Shown here in pieces: positions 1-11,621 of a stretch of DNA of 64,000 nucleotides. Source of the stretch: Chelatococcus albus. Lineage in GTDB: Bacteria; Pseudomonadota; Alphaproteobacteria; Rhizobiales; Beijerinckiaceae. Within the stretch, counting starts at the first letter, position 1. The number at the start of each line of letters is the position of its first letter. The position numbers and the translations under genes were made by a program. The stretch covers positions 62,001-126,000 of the forward strand of contig NZ_JASJEV010000007.1 of NCBI RefSeq assembly GCF_030067675.1, in the 5' to 3' direction. Below the pieces are notes generated by a model. That model did not search any database. It was not told the origin of the DNA and saw nothing but the letters and a program-made list of their open reading frames with translations.

Positions 1-163
1 CCTTCTCCACGTCGCCGGGGGCGGCCAGGAAGACGAGCGTGTAGCGGCCCTTCTCGTTGTCCATGCGGCGCACTTCGACGAGGCCGAGCTTGTCGCAGTA
101 GAAGTCCAGCGACCGGGCGAGGTCGCTCACGCGCACCATCGTGTGCAGATATTCCACGGGCAT
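1..163 (-). CDS. gloA: Lactoylglutathione lyase (glyoxalase I), N-terminal part, cut by window edge
   Basis: The first 54 residues are visible; the rest lies beyond the left edge. They begin MPVEYLHTMVRVSDLARSLD and continue through FYCDKLGLVEVRRMDNEKGR, the first beta-alpha-beta-beta module of the VOC fold. The His at residue 7 in the LHTMVRV context fits the first metal ligand of glyoxalase I. The family isomerises the methylglyoxal-glutathione hemithioacetal to S-lactoylglutathione in the cytoplasm. The ATG start at 161-163 is the natural start for the family. Other VOC proteins share the fold, but the DFYCDKLGL pattern strongly favours GloA. Confidence 0.85.
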   Translation of the reverse strand, partial: MPVEYLHTMVRVSDLARSLDFYCDKLGLVEVRRMDNEKGRYTLVFLAAPGDVEK

Positions 164-545
164 CCCCTTCTTCCCGATGCGGCGGGAGCGCACTATCCGG
201 CGCCCCGGCCCGCGACGCAACGCGCAAGATGCGATATGCCGGACATGGAAGGAATGCACCGGACGCAGCCACGAGGCACGCCCGAAGAGGCGCCGCGCCC
301 TGCGAAGATCGCCACATGCGATCCTTCACGGGTTCGAATTGTTTCAACAACAATCTGGCCGGCGCAATCCCGCGCCCGGCGCTAGACAGGCGCCGGGAGG
401 GCAAAGACGAACGCCAATCATTTGCAAATACTACAATCTTCTTGCCGGCGGCCGGCGCGATGGCTATGTGCCCTCTCGCCCTGCCCGCGGCGGGCCGGGC
501 GTCGCGCCAGATCCCGCGGAGAGGGCTGCCGGAGAGCCGGAACCG
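164..545. other. Intergenic region without a recognisable gene
   Basis: About 380 bases lie between the divergent gloA and the CDF exporter gene. Part of it (about 340-450) is less GC-rich than the flanks and probably holds promoters for both genes. No convincing coding frame, tRNA or clean hairpin was seen. Confidence 0.5.
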
Positions 546-1955
546 ATGACGTCACCCGCCACCACCGCAGCCGAGACGCGCAGGGATGCCGAGCGGCGCA
601 AGGAGCGCGTGGCGCTCGTGTCCATCTTCGTCAGCGTGGCGCTGACCGCCGCCAAGGGGGTGGCCGGCGTCGCCACCGGGTCGCTCGCCCTCCTCACGGA
701 CGCGGCCAACAGCCTGCTCGACGTCGCCGCCACGACCATGACATGGCTCGCCGTGCGCACGGCGCACAAGCCGGCGGACGAGGAGCACCAGTACGGCCAC
801 GGCAAATTCGAGTCGCTGTCGGCGCTGGTCGAGACCGCATTCCTCTTCCTGCTCTCGGGCGTGGTCGCGGTCGAGGGCCTCCGCCGGCTGGCGACCGGGC
901 GGACGGAGATCGAACCGAGCTGGTTCGCGGTCGGCGTGCTCGTCGCCGCCATCCTCCTCGACGGCTGGCGCTGGTGGACCCTGCGGCGGGTGGCGAAGGA
1001 GACGAACAGCGAGGCGCTGGCGGCGGATGCGCTGCATTTCTCCTCCGACCTCGTCAATTCCGTCTTCGTCCTCGCGGCCTTCGGCGCGGCCGCCCTCGGC
1101 TATCCGCAGGCGGATGCCCTCATCGCCATCGGCGTGTCGTTCTTCATCGCCTTTGCCGGCTTCCGGCTGGCACGACGCACCATCGATGCCCTGCTCGACC
1201 GTGCGCCGCGGGGCCTCGCCGAGCGGGTGACGGCGATTGCCGAGGGCGTCGCCGGCGTCGTCGGGGTCGACCGCGTGCGCGTGCGCCCGGTGGGCGCACG
1301 CGTGCTCGGCGAGATCAACCTCAAGGTGTCGCGCACGCTGCCGCTCGACCGCGTCGCCGCCATCAAGGAGCGGGCGGGCGGGGCGCTCGCCGCGGCCCTG
1401 CCGGAGGCCGAGTTCACCATCACGACGACGCCGGTGCAGCTCGACGACGAGACCATCCTCGAGCGTGTCATGCTCATCGCCGCGCGCCAGCGCGTGCCGG
1501 TGCATCATGTCACGGTGCAGAACCTGGAGCGGCGCCTGTCGGTGAGCTTCGACGTGGAGGTCGACTCGCGCCTGTCGCTCGGGACAGCCCACGAGGTGGC
1601 GAGCCGCATCGAGGCGGCCATCCAGGAGGAGCTCGGGCCGCAGGTGGAAGTGGAGAGCCACATCGAGCCGCTCGTCGTGCCCCATCTCGAAGGGCGCGAG
1701 GCCGACGCGGCGCTCGTGTCCCGGATCGCCGGCACCCTCGCCGAGGCGACGCGCGACGATCGCGGCCTTTCCGGCGTGCACAGCGTGCGCGTGCGCAAGA
1801 CGCCGGCCGGCCTCGTCGTCAACTACCATTGCCGCGCCGACCCGGCGCTCGACGTGGCCAGCGTGCACGACATGGTCGACGCGCTCGACCGGCGCGTGCG
1901 CGCCCTGCATCCCGAAATCGCCCGCATCGTCGGCCACGCCGAACCGCAGCGGTGA
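546..1955 (+). CDS. Cation diffusion facilitator (CDF) metal exporter with long C-terminal region
   Basis: A 469-residue inner-membrane exporter of divalent cations (Zn, Fe, Co or Mn type) driven by the proton gradient. The N-terminal half carries the transmembrane domain, with the HGKFESLSALVE segment and HFSSD in TM5, where H and D match the site A ligands of FieF. The TM2 ligand motif reads NSLLD, so Asn replaces the first Asp of the FieF DxxxD. The C-terminal part contains the ferredoxin-like ZT_dimer domain and then an extension, making it longer than the roughly 300 residues of FieF. The ATG at 546 follows GGAG; the reading frame stays open upstream but the protein-like sequence starts here. 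Metal specificity cannot be assigned. Confidence 0.85.
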   Translation: MTSPATTAAETRRDAERRKERVALVSIFVSVALTAAKGVAGVATGSLALLTDAANSLLDVAATTMTWLAVRTAHKPADEEHQYGHGKFESLSALVETAFLFLLSGVVAVEGLRRLATGRTEIEPSWFAVGVLVAAILLDGWRWWTLRRVAKETNSEALAADALHFSSDLVNSVFVLAAFGAAALGYPQADALIAIGVSFFIAFAGFRLARRTIDALLDRAPRGLAERVTAIAEGVAGVVGVDRVRVRPVGARVLGEINLKVSRTLPLDRVAAIKERAGGALAAALPEAEFTITTTPVQLDDETILERVMLIAARQRVPVHHVTVQNLERRLSVSFDVEVDSRLSLGTAHEVASRIEAAIQEELGPQVEVESHIEPLVVPHLEGREADAALVSRIAGTLAEATRDDRGLSGVHSVRVRKTPAGLVVNYHCRADPALDVASVHDMVDALDRRVRALHPEIARIVGHAEPQR

Positions 1956-2018
1956 AGGGGCGACAGGTCCGCGCGAAGCTTTCCTGATCGCCCCCTGACG
2001 CGTCTTGGGGAGCCCCCC

Positions 2019-5000
2019 TCAGCCCCGCCGCCCCTTGCCGCGCGCGGGCCGGGCCGGGTTGTCGGTGGGCATGAGGCGGGCGCAGGCTTCGCGCACCTTG
2101 GCGCGCGTGTCGTCGAGGTGGCGGGCCAGCACCTTGCCGTCGGGCAGGCCGATGGCGCCGGCGATGCGGCGCAGGACGGCGGGGGCGACGGCCGCCGGGT
2201 CGAAGCGGCCCTCGACGGTGAGCCGCTGCCAGTGGAACACGTCGGAGATCTGCTGGTAGGCCTGACGCAGCGTCTCTCCGTCCCCCGGTGCGATGAGGCC
2301 GAGCTCGACGGCGCGGGCGAGCACGCGGCCGGTGCCGGTGACGGCGATCTCAGGGTGTTTCGCCGCATGCGCCAGCACCAGGAACTGGGCCAGGAACTCG
2401 AGATCGACGAGGCCGCCCGCGACCAGCTTCAGGTCCCAGGGGTCGCTGTCGCCCTTCTCCGCGGCGATGAGGGCGCGCATGTCGCGGATGTCCCTGGCGA
2501 GCCGGCCCGGATCGCGCTCCCGCCCGACGACGGCGGCGATCGCCGCCCGCGCCTCCTCGGCGAAGGCGGCGTCGCCCGCCACCACCCGGGCGCGGGTGAG
2601 CGCCATGTGCTCCCAGGTCTCCGCCTCCTCGCTCTGATAGGCGAGGAAGCCGCGGAACTGCGTGGCGACCGGCCCCTTGCGGCCCGATGGCCTGAGCCGC
2701 ATGTCCACCTCGTAGAGACGCCCGCGGCGCGTCGGCACGGTGAGGGCGCTGACGAGGCGCTGGGTGAGCCGCGTGTAGTAGACCACGGCGTCGAGCGGGC
2801 GCGGCCCGTCGCTCTCGCTCCGCTCGGGGTCGAAATCGTAGAGCACCACGAGGTCGAGGTCTGAAGCCGCTGTCATCTCGCGCGCGCCGAGGCGGCCGAG
2901 GCCGAGCACGACCGCCCGTGCGCCGGGCACCCGCCCGTGCTCGGCCGCGAAGGCCTGCAACACGGCATCGAAGGAGGCACGGATGACGGCCTCCGCCACC
3001 GCCGCATAGGCTTCGCCCGCCTGCCCGGGCGTGAGCACGCCCGAGAGGAGCCGTGCGCCGGTCAGGAAGGTCTCCTGGCGCGCCGCCTCGCGGATGCGGT
3101 CGAGAAAGTCCTCGAAGGAGGCGGGCTCGCCCACGAGGCCGCGCACGCGCGCCTCGATCTCGGCCGGCTGCGTCGTCGGGTCGAGGAAGGTCGGGTCGAT
3201 GACCGCATCGAGCACGTGCGGGCTCGAGGCGACGATCTCGGCAAGGCGCGGGGCGCCGCCGAGGAGATCGGCGAAGAGGCGCAGGAGCTCGTCGTTGGAA
3301 CGCAGGATGGAGAGGAGCTCCACCGCCGCCGGCATGCGGCCGAAGGCCTCGTCGAGCGCCGAAAGCGCCCCGTCGGGGTCGGCCGTGCGGCCGAGCGCGG
3401 CGAGCAGGCCGGGGGTCAGCTCCGTCAGCACCTCGCGGGCGCGGGCGCTCGTCACCGCCGGACGACGTCCGAAATGCCAGCCGCGCACGGTCTCGGTGGT
3501 GCGCTCGGGACGGGTGAACCCCATGCGCCTGAGCGTCTCCACGGTTTCCGGATCGTCCGCCGTGCCGGTGAAGACGAGATTGCCGGCCTCCGCCGCCAGC
3601 TCCGGCCCCTCCTCGAAGAGGAGCGCGTAGTGGCGCTGCACGGCGCGGGCGTGTTTCGTCAGCGCCGTGCCGAAGGCCCTGGCGGTGCGGAAACCGCAGA
3701 AGCGGGCGAAGCGTTCGAGCGCCTCCTCCTCGGCCGGCAGGCGCTGCGTCTGCTCGTCCGCGACCATCTGCAGGCGGTGCTCGACCGTGCGCAGGAAGCG
3801 ATAGGCGGCCGCGAGCTCGTCGCGCGCCTTGTCGGTGATCCAGCCTTCGACGCAAAGCCGCTCCAGCATGTCGAGGGTGCGCCGGCCGCGCAGGTCCGGC
3901 CGGCGGCCACCGAAGACGAGCTGCTGCGTCTGCACGAAGAACTCGATCTCGCGGATGCCGCCGCGCCCGAGCTTGATGTCGTGGCCGGCCACCGCGATCG
4001 CCTCGTGGCCGCGCACGGCATGGATCTGGCGCTTCATGGCGTGGATGTCGGCGATCGCCGCGAAGTCGAAATATTTGCGCCAGATGAAGGGCCTGAGATC
4101 CGCGAGGAAGCGCTCGGCGAGCGGGATGTCGCCGGCGATGGGCCGCGCCTTGATCAGCGCCGCGCGCTCCCAGTTCTGGCCTACCGTCTCGTAATAGGTG
4201 AAGGCGGCCGGCAGCGAGACGGCGACCGAGGTGGAGCCCGGATCGGGCCGGAGCCTCAGGTCGGTGCGGAAGACGTAGCCGTCGGCGTTGCGCTCCTGCA
4301 GGATCTTCGCCATGCCCTGGGTCAGGCGCACGAAGAAGGTCGAGGCCTCGAGATGCTCGGCCACCGGCGCAGCGGGGTCGTAGAAGACGACGAGGTCGAT
4401 GTCGCTCGAATAGTTGAGCTCGCCCGCCCCGTGCTTGCCGAGGGCGAGGACGACGAGGCCCGAGCCCTGCTCCGGGTCGTCCGCGTCCGGCGGCGAAAAG
4501 CGCCCGGCGGCGGCCGCCTCCTTGAGCAGGAAGCGCACGGCGGAGCCGACCGAGGCGTCGGCGAAGGCCGAGAGCGCCTCCGTCACCGGCTCGACGCCCC
4601 ATGCGCCGCCGCAGTCCGCGAGGGCCACGAGGAGCGCCTGTTCGGCCCGCAGGCGGCGCAGGGCGCGCATGAGCTGCGGCGTGTCGTCGGCGCTGCGCCA
4701 GGCGTCGCGCGCCGTCGCCACGATGCGCGCGAGGCTCTCCTCCGGCGAGGTCGTGAGCAGGCGTTCGAGCCGGCCCACGTCGTTGTGGGCGATGCGCCAG
4801 AGGAAGGGCGACTGGTCGGCGAGCCCGAGCAGGAGCGCGCGCGCGGGCGTCGCCTCGGCGAGGAGGCCGGTGAGGCTTCCGGCGCCTTCGCCCTTCGCCT
4901 CGGCGAGGAGATCGGCGAGGCGGCGCCTCGCCTCTCGCGGGTCGGCCGGCAGGGGCGCCGCCGTGATGCGGGCGGCAAGGCTCGTGCCAGCGGGCGTGGC

Positions 5001-5036
5001 GGTCTCCCGCACCGCGTTCTTCGCTGCCGCGCTCAT
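2019..5036 (-). CDS. glnE: Bifunctional glutamine synthetase adenylyltransferase/adenylyl-removing enzyme
   Basis: A 1005-residue enzyme that adenylylates and deadenylylates GlnA under control of PII, setting nitrogen assimilation. Two nucleotidyltransferase domains are visible. The N-terminal adenylyl-removing domain has NYSSDIDLV near residue 210, and the C-terminal adenylyltransferase domain has ASDLDLVVLYD near residue 725. Each carries the DxD metal-binding signature, and length matches the alphaproteobacterial family. The ATG overlaps the stop of the upstream sensor kinase gene by four bases (ATGA), so translation is probably coupled. The neighbours degP, regulator, kinase and glnE are a recurrent rhizobial gene order. 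Confidence 0.97.
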   Translation of the reverse strand: MSAAAKNAVRETATPAGTSLAARITAAPLPADPREARRRLADLLAEAKGEGAGSLTGLLAEATPARALLLGLADQSPFLWRIAHNDVGRLERLLTTSPEESLARIVATARDAWRSADDTPQLMRALRRLRAEQALLVALADCGGAWGVEPVTEALSAFADASVGSAVRFLLKEAAAAGRFSPPDADDPEQGSGLVVLALGKHGAGELNYSSDIDLVVFYDPAAPVAEHLEASTFFVRLTQGMAKILQERNADGYVFRTDLRLRPDPGSTSVAVSLPAAFTYYETVGQNWERAALIKARPIAGDIPLAERFLADLRPFIWRKYFDFAAIADIHAMKRQIHAVRGHEAIAVAGHDIKLGRGGIREIEFFVQTQQLVFGGRRPDLRGRRTLDMLERLCVEGWITDKARDELAAAYRFLRTVEHRLQMVADEQTQRLPAEEEALERFARFCGFRTARAFGTALTKHARAVQRHYALLFEEGPELAAEAGNLVFTGTADDPETVETLRRMGFTRPERTTETVRGWHFGRRPAVTSARAREVLTELTPGLLAALGRTADPDGALSALDEAFGRMPAAVELLSILRSNDELLRLFADLLGGAPRLAEIVASSPHVLDAVIDPTFLDPTTQPAEIEARVRGLVGEPASFEDFLDRIREAARQETFLTGARLLSGVLTPGQAGEAYAAVAEAVIRASFDAVLQAFAAEHGRVPGARAVVLGLGRLGAREMTAASDLDLVVLYDFDPERSESDGPRPLDAVVYYTRLTQRLVSALTVPTRRGRLYEVDMRLRPSGRKGPVATQFRGFLAYQSEEAETWEHMALTRARVVAGDAAFAEEARAAIAAVVGRERDPGRLARDIRDMRALIAAEKGDSDPWDLKLVAGGLVDLEFLAQFLVLAHAAKHPEIAVTGTGRVLARAVELGLIAPGDGETLRQAYQQISDVFHWQRLTVEGRFDPAAVAPAVLRRIAGAIGLPDGKVLARHLDDTRAKVREACARLMPTDNPARPARGKGRRG

Positions 5037-6454
5037 GCCGCGGCCCCCGCCTTGAGCGGCAGGGAGAGCACGGCGCGCAGGCCCGGTGCATTGTCCTCGA
5101 GCCGCAGCTCGCCGCCGTGCAGGCGGGCGACGGCGGCGGCGAGGCTCAGCCCCAGGCCGAAGCCCGGCTTGGAGCGCGCCCCTTCGAGCCGCGCGAAACG
5201 CTCGAGCACGCGGCCGCGCTCGCCCTCCGGAATGCCCGGCCCCCGATCCGTCACGGCGATCTCCACCCTGTTCGCGTTGCGCCCGGCGACGACGGCGACC
5301 GGCGTCGGCTCGTTCATGCCGTCCTCGGCGGCGCCGTATTTGAGCGCATTGTCGAGGAGGTTGGCGAGAGCCTGGCCGATGAGCTCGCGGCTGCCGTGCA
5401 CAGGCAAATCGTCGGCCACCTCGACAGCGAGCGGCGTACCCGCCTCTTCGGCCAGCGCCTCGTAGAGCTCGGCGACGCCGCGCGCCACCTCCGCGGCGTC
5501 GAAGTCCTCCATGGGCTGGGCGGCGTTGCCGGCTTCGAGCCGCGCGATCATGAGGAGGGCGTTGAAGATGCGGATGAGATTGTCCGATTCCTCGATCGTG
5601 CTTTCGAGGGCCCGCGCATAGTCCTCCGGGGTCTTGGCCGTGCGCAGGGCCTCCTCGGCGCGGTTGCGCAGGCGCGTCAGCGGCGTCTTGAGGTCGTGGG
5701 CGATGTTGTCGGAGACCTCCTTCATGCCCGCCATCAGCTCGCCGATGCGGTCGAGCATGGCGTTGAGGTTCTGGGCGAGGCGGTCGAGCTCGTCGCCCGT
5801 GCCGGCGATGGCGAGGCGACCGTCGAGGTCGCCGGCCATGATGGTGCGCGTCGTGTCCGTCATGGCGTCGACGCGCTTGAGCACCCGGCGTGTCACGAAC
5901 CAGCCGCCGAGGCAGGCGAGCACCGTGACGAGGCCGAGGGAGAGGCCGAGCGCGCGGCGGATGACCTGGCCGAGGCGCTCGCGCTCCTCCACGTCGCGCC
6001 CCACGAGCAGGCGGAAGCCCCCCTGCAGCACGAAGACGCGCACGAGCGCGCGACGTGGCACAGGATCCGTCTCGTCGTTGCGGCGGTAGTCGGTCTCGCG
6101 GATGCCGGGGTCGTCGAGCACGCCCGCGGGCAGGGCGCCGACGTTGCCGGCGAGCCGCTCGCCCGAGAAGGTGGTGACGAGATAGAGCGAGGCGCTCGGC
6201 TCGCGCGTGCGCCGGTCGATGACGCCGACGAGGCGGCGGATGCCGCCGATGCGGTACTGCTCGGCGAGCCCCGTGATCTCCGCCTCCACGGTGCCCATGA
6301 TCTGGTCGTCGAGCACGCGCCGGGCGTTCCAGGCGACATAGCCCAGGATGAAGCCGGCGAAGAGCACGAAGACGACGAGATAGGCGACAGAGAGCTTGAA
6401 CGCCGTCGTGCGGAGGAGCTTACCGAGCGCCGTCACGAACCATGTACCCCGCAC
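5033..6454 (-). CDS. Sensor histidine kinase of the degP-glnE locus
   Basis: About 473 residues. An N-terminal transmembrane helix (residues about 17-45), a periplasmic region, a second helix and a HAMP linker precede the kinase core. The H-box is NIAHDLKTPLTRLR with the phospho-acceptor His near residue 253. The N-box is ANLLDNALKYG, followed by G1 (DRGPGIP) and G2 (GFGLGLSLA). The start is uncertain: GTG at 6454 overlaps the regulator gene by 35 bases, and GTG at 6436 is an alternative. It lies between its response regulator and glnE. The signal it senses is unknown; linkage to degP suggests the cell envelope. Confidence 0.92.
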   Translation of the reverse strand: MRGTWFVTALGKLLRTTAFKLSVAYLVVFVLFAGFILGYVAWNARRVLDDQIMGTVEAEITGLAEQYRIGGIRRLVGVIDRRTREPSASLYLVTTFSGERLAGNVGALPAGVLDDPGIRETDYRRNDETDPVPRRALVRVFVLQGGFRLLVGRDVEERERLGQVIRRALGLSLGLVTVLACLGGWFVTRRVLKRVDAMTDTTRTIMAGDLDGRLAIAGTGDELDRLAQNLNAMLDRIGELMAGMKEVSDNIAHDLKTPLTRLRNRAEEALRTAKTPEDYARALESTIEESDNLIRIFNALLMIARLEAGNAAQPMEDFDAAEVARGVAELYEALAEEAGTPLAVEVADDLPVHGSRELIGQALANLLDNALKYGAAEDGMNEPTPVAVVAGRNANRVEIAVTDRGPGIPEGERGRVLERFARLEGARSKPGFGLGLSLAAAVARLHGGELRLEDNAPGLRAVLSLPLKAGAAA

Positions 6455-7103
6455 CGCGCACCGTGTGGATCAGGGGGCGCTCGTGCCCCTTGTCGATCTT
6501 CGAGCGCAGGCGCGACACGTGCACGTCGATGACGTTCGTCTGCGGGTCGAAGTGGTAGTCCCACACGTTCTCGAGCAGCATGGTGCGCGTCACCACCTGT
6601 CCCGCGTGCTTCATGAGATATTCGAGCAGGCGGAACTCGCGCGGCTGCAGCACGATCTCGCTGTCGCCGCGCACGACGCGGTGCGACAGCCGGTCGAGCT
6701 CGAGGTCGCCGACGCGATAGGTCGTCGGCTCGCCGGCGGGCGCCGAGCGGCGGCGCGCGAGCACCTCGACGCGCGCGAGCAGCTCCGAGAAGGCATAGGG
6801 CTTGGGCAGATAGTCGTCGCCGCCGGCGCGCAGGCCCTTGACGCGGTCGTCCACCTGGCCGAGGGCGGAGAGAATGAGCACCGGCGTGTCGACGCCCTGC
6901 TCGCGCAGCGAGCGGATGACGGACAGGCCGTCGAGCTTCGGCAGCATGCGGTCGACGACGAGCACGTCGTACTGCCCCTCACGCGCGAGCGCATAGCCTT
7001 CCAGCCCGTCCGGCGCGTGGTCGGCCACGTGGCCGGCCTCGCGGAACGCCTTGACGAGGTAGGCGGCCGCCTCCTGATCGTCTTCGATGACGAGAATCTT
7101 CAT
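6420..7103 (-). CDS. OmpR-family response regulator of the degP-glnE locus
   Basis: A 227-residue two-domain regulator. The receiver domain has the acidic pair in VIEDDQEA, the phospho-acceptor Asp near residue 51 in VVDRMLPK and the conserved Lys in LPKPYAF. The C-terminal winged helix ends in TVRGAGYMV, typical of OmpR/PhoB proteins. A second in-frame ATG at 7109 would add two residues. The gene overlaps the downstream kinase gene, so the two form a pair. DegP lies immediately upstream in transcription order; regulation of degP by this pair is plausible but is inference. Confidence 0.92.
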   Translation of the reverse strand: MKILVIEDDQEAAAYLVKAFREAGHVADHAPDGLEGYALAREGQYDVLVVDRMLPKLDGLSVIRSLREQGVDTPVLILSALGQVDDRVKGLRAGGDDYLPKPYAFSELLARVEVLARRRSAPAGEPTTYRVGDLELDRLSHRVVRGDSEIVLQPREFRLLEYLMKHAGQVVTRTMLLENVWDYHFDPQTNVIDVHVSRLRSKIDKGHERPLIHTVRGAGYMVRDGAR

Positions 7104-7231
7104 GCGCATGAGCGTAGCAACTCATGAGACGGAGCGGCAGGCCGGACGACGGGAGAAGTCCGGCCTGCCGCCGTCACGGATGCCGCCCGGAGCGGGGGGC
7201 GACAGGGAGTGCCCCGGCCGGCGTCCGATCA

Positions 7232-8809
7232 TCACGCCACGGGCAAGGCGACGAAGCGGGCGCCGTTGCCGCTCTCGACGCGGAACAGCACCGCCTTGCG
7301 GCCCTCCTTCTTCACTTCCGCCACGGCCTTGCGCACGTCGGCCGGCGTCTCGACCTTGCGGCCCGAGACCTCGACGATGACGTCGCCGGACCTGAGGCCG
7401 CGGTCCTCGGCGGGGCTGCCGGGCTCGACGCCGACGATGACGACGCCCTCCCGGCCCGCGCCGCCGACGCTCGTGGCCGGCGCCAGTTCGAGGCCGAGCC
7501 TGACGCCGCCCTCCGTATCCTTCTGGTCGAGGGCCGCCGTCCGGTCGCCGGGCATGGTCGCGAGCCTGACGCTCACGTCGCGCGCCTTGCCGTCGCGCCA
7601 GACCTTCAGCGCCACCTCTCTGCCGGGCTCGAAGCCGGCGATCTGCCGCGACAGCTCGCGCGCATCCTTCACGCCCTTGCCGTCCACGGCCAGGATGGCG
7701 TCGCCGGTCTTCAGGCCCGCCTTCGCGGCCGGACTTGCGTCCTCGACGCGGGCGACGATGGCGCCTTCCTCCTTGTCGAGGCCGAGACTCGCGGCGATGT
7801 CCTTCGTCACGGGCTGGATCTGCACGCCGAGGAAGCCGCGGCGCACCGAGCCGTGATCCCTGATCTCGGCGACGACCTTCTGCACCGTCTCGGCGGGAAT
7901 GGCGAAGGCGATGCCGACATTGCCGCCCGAGGGCGAGGCGATGGCCGTGTTCACGCCCACGACCTCGCCGGCGAGGTTGAAGGTCGGGCCGCCGGAATTG
8001 CCCCGGTTCACCGCCGCGTCGATCTGCAGGAAGTCGTCGTAAGGCCCCGCGCCGATGTCGCGGCCGCGGGCCGAGACGATGCCCGCCGTCACCGTGCCGC
8101 CGAGGCCGAAGGGATTGCCGACGGCGAGCACCCAGTCGCCGACGCGCGGCGTCTTCGGCGCCAGCGACACGTAGGGGAAGGGCCCGCCCTCGTCCACCTT
8201 GAGGAGCGCGAGGTCGGTCTTCGGGTCGGTGCCGACCACCTTGGCCTTCAGGCTGCGCCCGTCGTCCGTCTTCACCTCGACCTCCATGCCCTTCTCGACG
8301 ACATGGTTATTGGTGACGACATAGCCGTCCTTCGAGATGAAGAAGCCCGAGCCCTGCGCCTCGCCGAAGCGGCGCGGCTGCGGACGGGGACCGCGCGGTC
8401 CCTCCTCGCCGAAGCGGCGGAAGAAGCGCTCGATACCGGGCGGCAGGCCGAAGTCCTCGAGGTTCTGGCCCCCGTCGGACACGCCCTCGGCCGCGACCTT
8501 GACGCGCACGGAGACGACCGCCGGCTTCACCCGGTCCACGACATCGGCAAAGGACGCCTGGCCGGGAACGGTGACGGTCATCGGCTGGTTGGACAGGTTC
8601 TGGGCATAGGCCGGCGAGGGGGAAGCGCCGGCGAACCCCTGCAGCGCGCCGGCCGTGGCGAGGGCCGCCAGCGCCGCGGCCCCGAGCAGCAGGGCCTTGC
8701 GCCGCCTCGCGGTGCGCATCGCATGGTCGGAGGCCGGACGGGAATCGGCGGCGCGAGCGGAGGTCGCGGCCTCGGCCTTCTGGCCCTCCGGCGGAAGAAT
8801 GATCGTCAT
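7232..8809 (-). CDS. degP: Periplasmic serine protease DegP/HtrA with two PDZ domains
   Basis: 525 residues. After a long N-terminal leader with a hydrophobic segment (about residues 38-60, ending near AYAQ) comes a chymotrypsin-fold protease domain. The triad is His in TNNHVVEKG (near 166), Asp in KTDLALLKV (near 198) and Ser in NRGNSGGP (near 272). Two PDZ domains follow (about 290-380 and 430-515). The protein degrades or chaperones misfolded envelope proteins. The ATG at 8809 gives about 30 residues before a second candidate start, MRTARRRK, at 8719, which would give a more conventional signal peptide. Confidence 0.95.
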   Translation of the reverse strand: MTIILPPEGQKAEAATSARAADSRPASDHAMRTARRRKALLLGAAALAALATAGALQGFAGASPSPAYAQNLSNQPMTVTVPGQASFADVVDRVKPAVVSVRVKVAAEGVSDGGQNLEDFGLPPGIERFFRRFGEEGPRGPRPQPRRFGEAQGSGFFISKDGYVVTNNHVVEKGMEVEVKTDDGRSLKAKVVGTDPKTDLALLKVDEGGPFPYVSLAPKTPRVGDWVLAVGNPFGLGGTVTAGIVSARGRDIGAGPYDDFLQIDAAVNRGNSGGPTFNLAGEVVGVNTAIASPSGGNVGIAFAIPAETVQKVVAEIRDHGSVRRGFLGVQIQPVTKDIAASLGLDKEEGAIVARVEDASPAAKAGLKTGDAILAVDGKGVKDARELSRQIAGFEPGREVALKVWRDGKARDVSVRLATMPGDRTAALDQKDTEGGVRLGLELAPATSVGGAGREGVVIVGVEPGSPAEDRGLRSGDVIVEVSGRKVETPADVRKAVAEVKKEGRKAVLFRVESGNGARFVALPVA

Positions 8810-8960
8810 GGAGCCATCTCTCCTTCATGTCAGGCGTCATCCGCCCGTGTCGGAAGGCAAGATGGGGGTGGGCGCCTTACGGTGCCCTCACGACCGGATG
8901 AAAGTTTCGTAAGGTCTCCCAGGGGGAGTGGCGTGCCCCCCAGCCGCGCCGGCAGCAGGA

Positions 8961-9059
8961 GGCTCGCGCCGGAACCATCCGCGGTCATCCCGGGCCTCGC
9001 GCAGCGAGGAGCTCGGAACCCGAAACCGAATGCGGGTCATCCAGAAACCGCGCCGGCCA
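8961..9059 (+). repeat. Dispersed intergenic repeat, copy 1
   Basis: Contains the family landmarks: GGCTCGCGCCGGAACC, then GGTCATCCCGGG, GCAGCGAGGA and an ACCGAATGCG end. Related copies occur near 15.1, 26.1, 28.0, 30.6, 31.5, 49.2 and 63.97 kb. It fills the gap between degP and the PleC-like kinase gene. The paired CCCGGG-type arms suggest it folds as a hairpin in RNA. Confidence 0.7.
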
Positions 9060-9063
9060 CCCC

Positions 9064-11427
<2,364 letters not shown>

Positions 11428-11550
11428 GCGTTGCCCCTTCGGATTCCATTCGTCTCGTTCGGAAGACGTGCCGCATCTATCCGAATCAGCTCCATAAGAA
11501 TCGCAGGCGGCTGATTTGTCCAGAGTGTTGATGAAAGGTTGACGCGATCG

Positions 11551-11593
11551 TTAAAAGTTTAAGCCCGCCGCGATACGACTGGTCGCGGCGGGC
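11551..11593 (-). terminator. Rho-independent terminator after pepN
   Basis: A perfect 11-bp stem, GCCCGCCGCGA (11563-11573) pairing with TCGCGGCGGGC (11583-11593), has a 9-base loop. On the minus strand it is followed by TTAAACTTTTAA. It lies 29 bases past the pepN stop codon. Confidence 0.85.
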
Positions 11594-11621
11594 TCAATAC
11601 TGTTGAACTATATGTAGTGGC

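Noticed and set aside
321-345. GGTTCGAATTG resembling a tRNA T-arm
   Set aside because: No acceptor, D or anticodon stem can be built around it. No tRNA or rRNA gene was recognised in the window, so a tRNA attachment site for the GTA region is not supported.
2937-5465. Long plus-strand frame opposite glnE
   Set aside because: Shadow of a high-GC gene: Arg/Gly/Glu-rich, no domain pattern, fully antisense to glnE.
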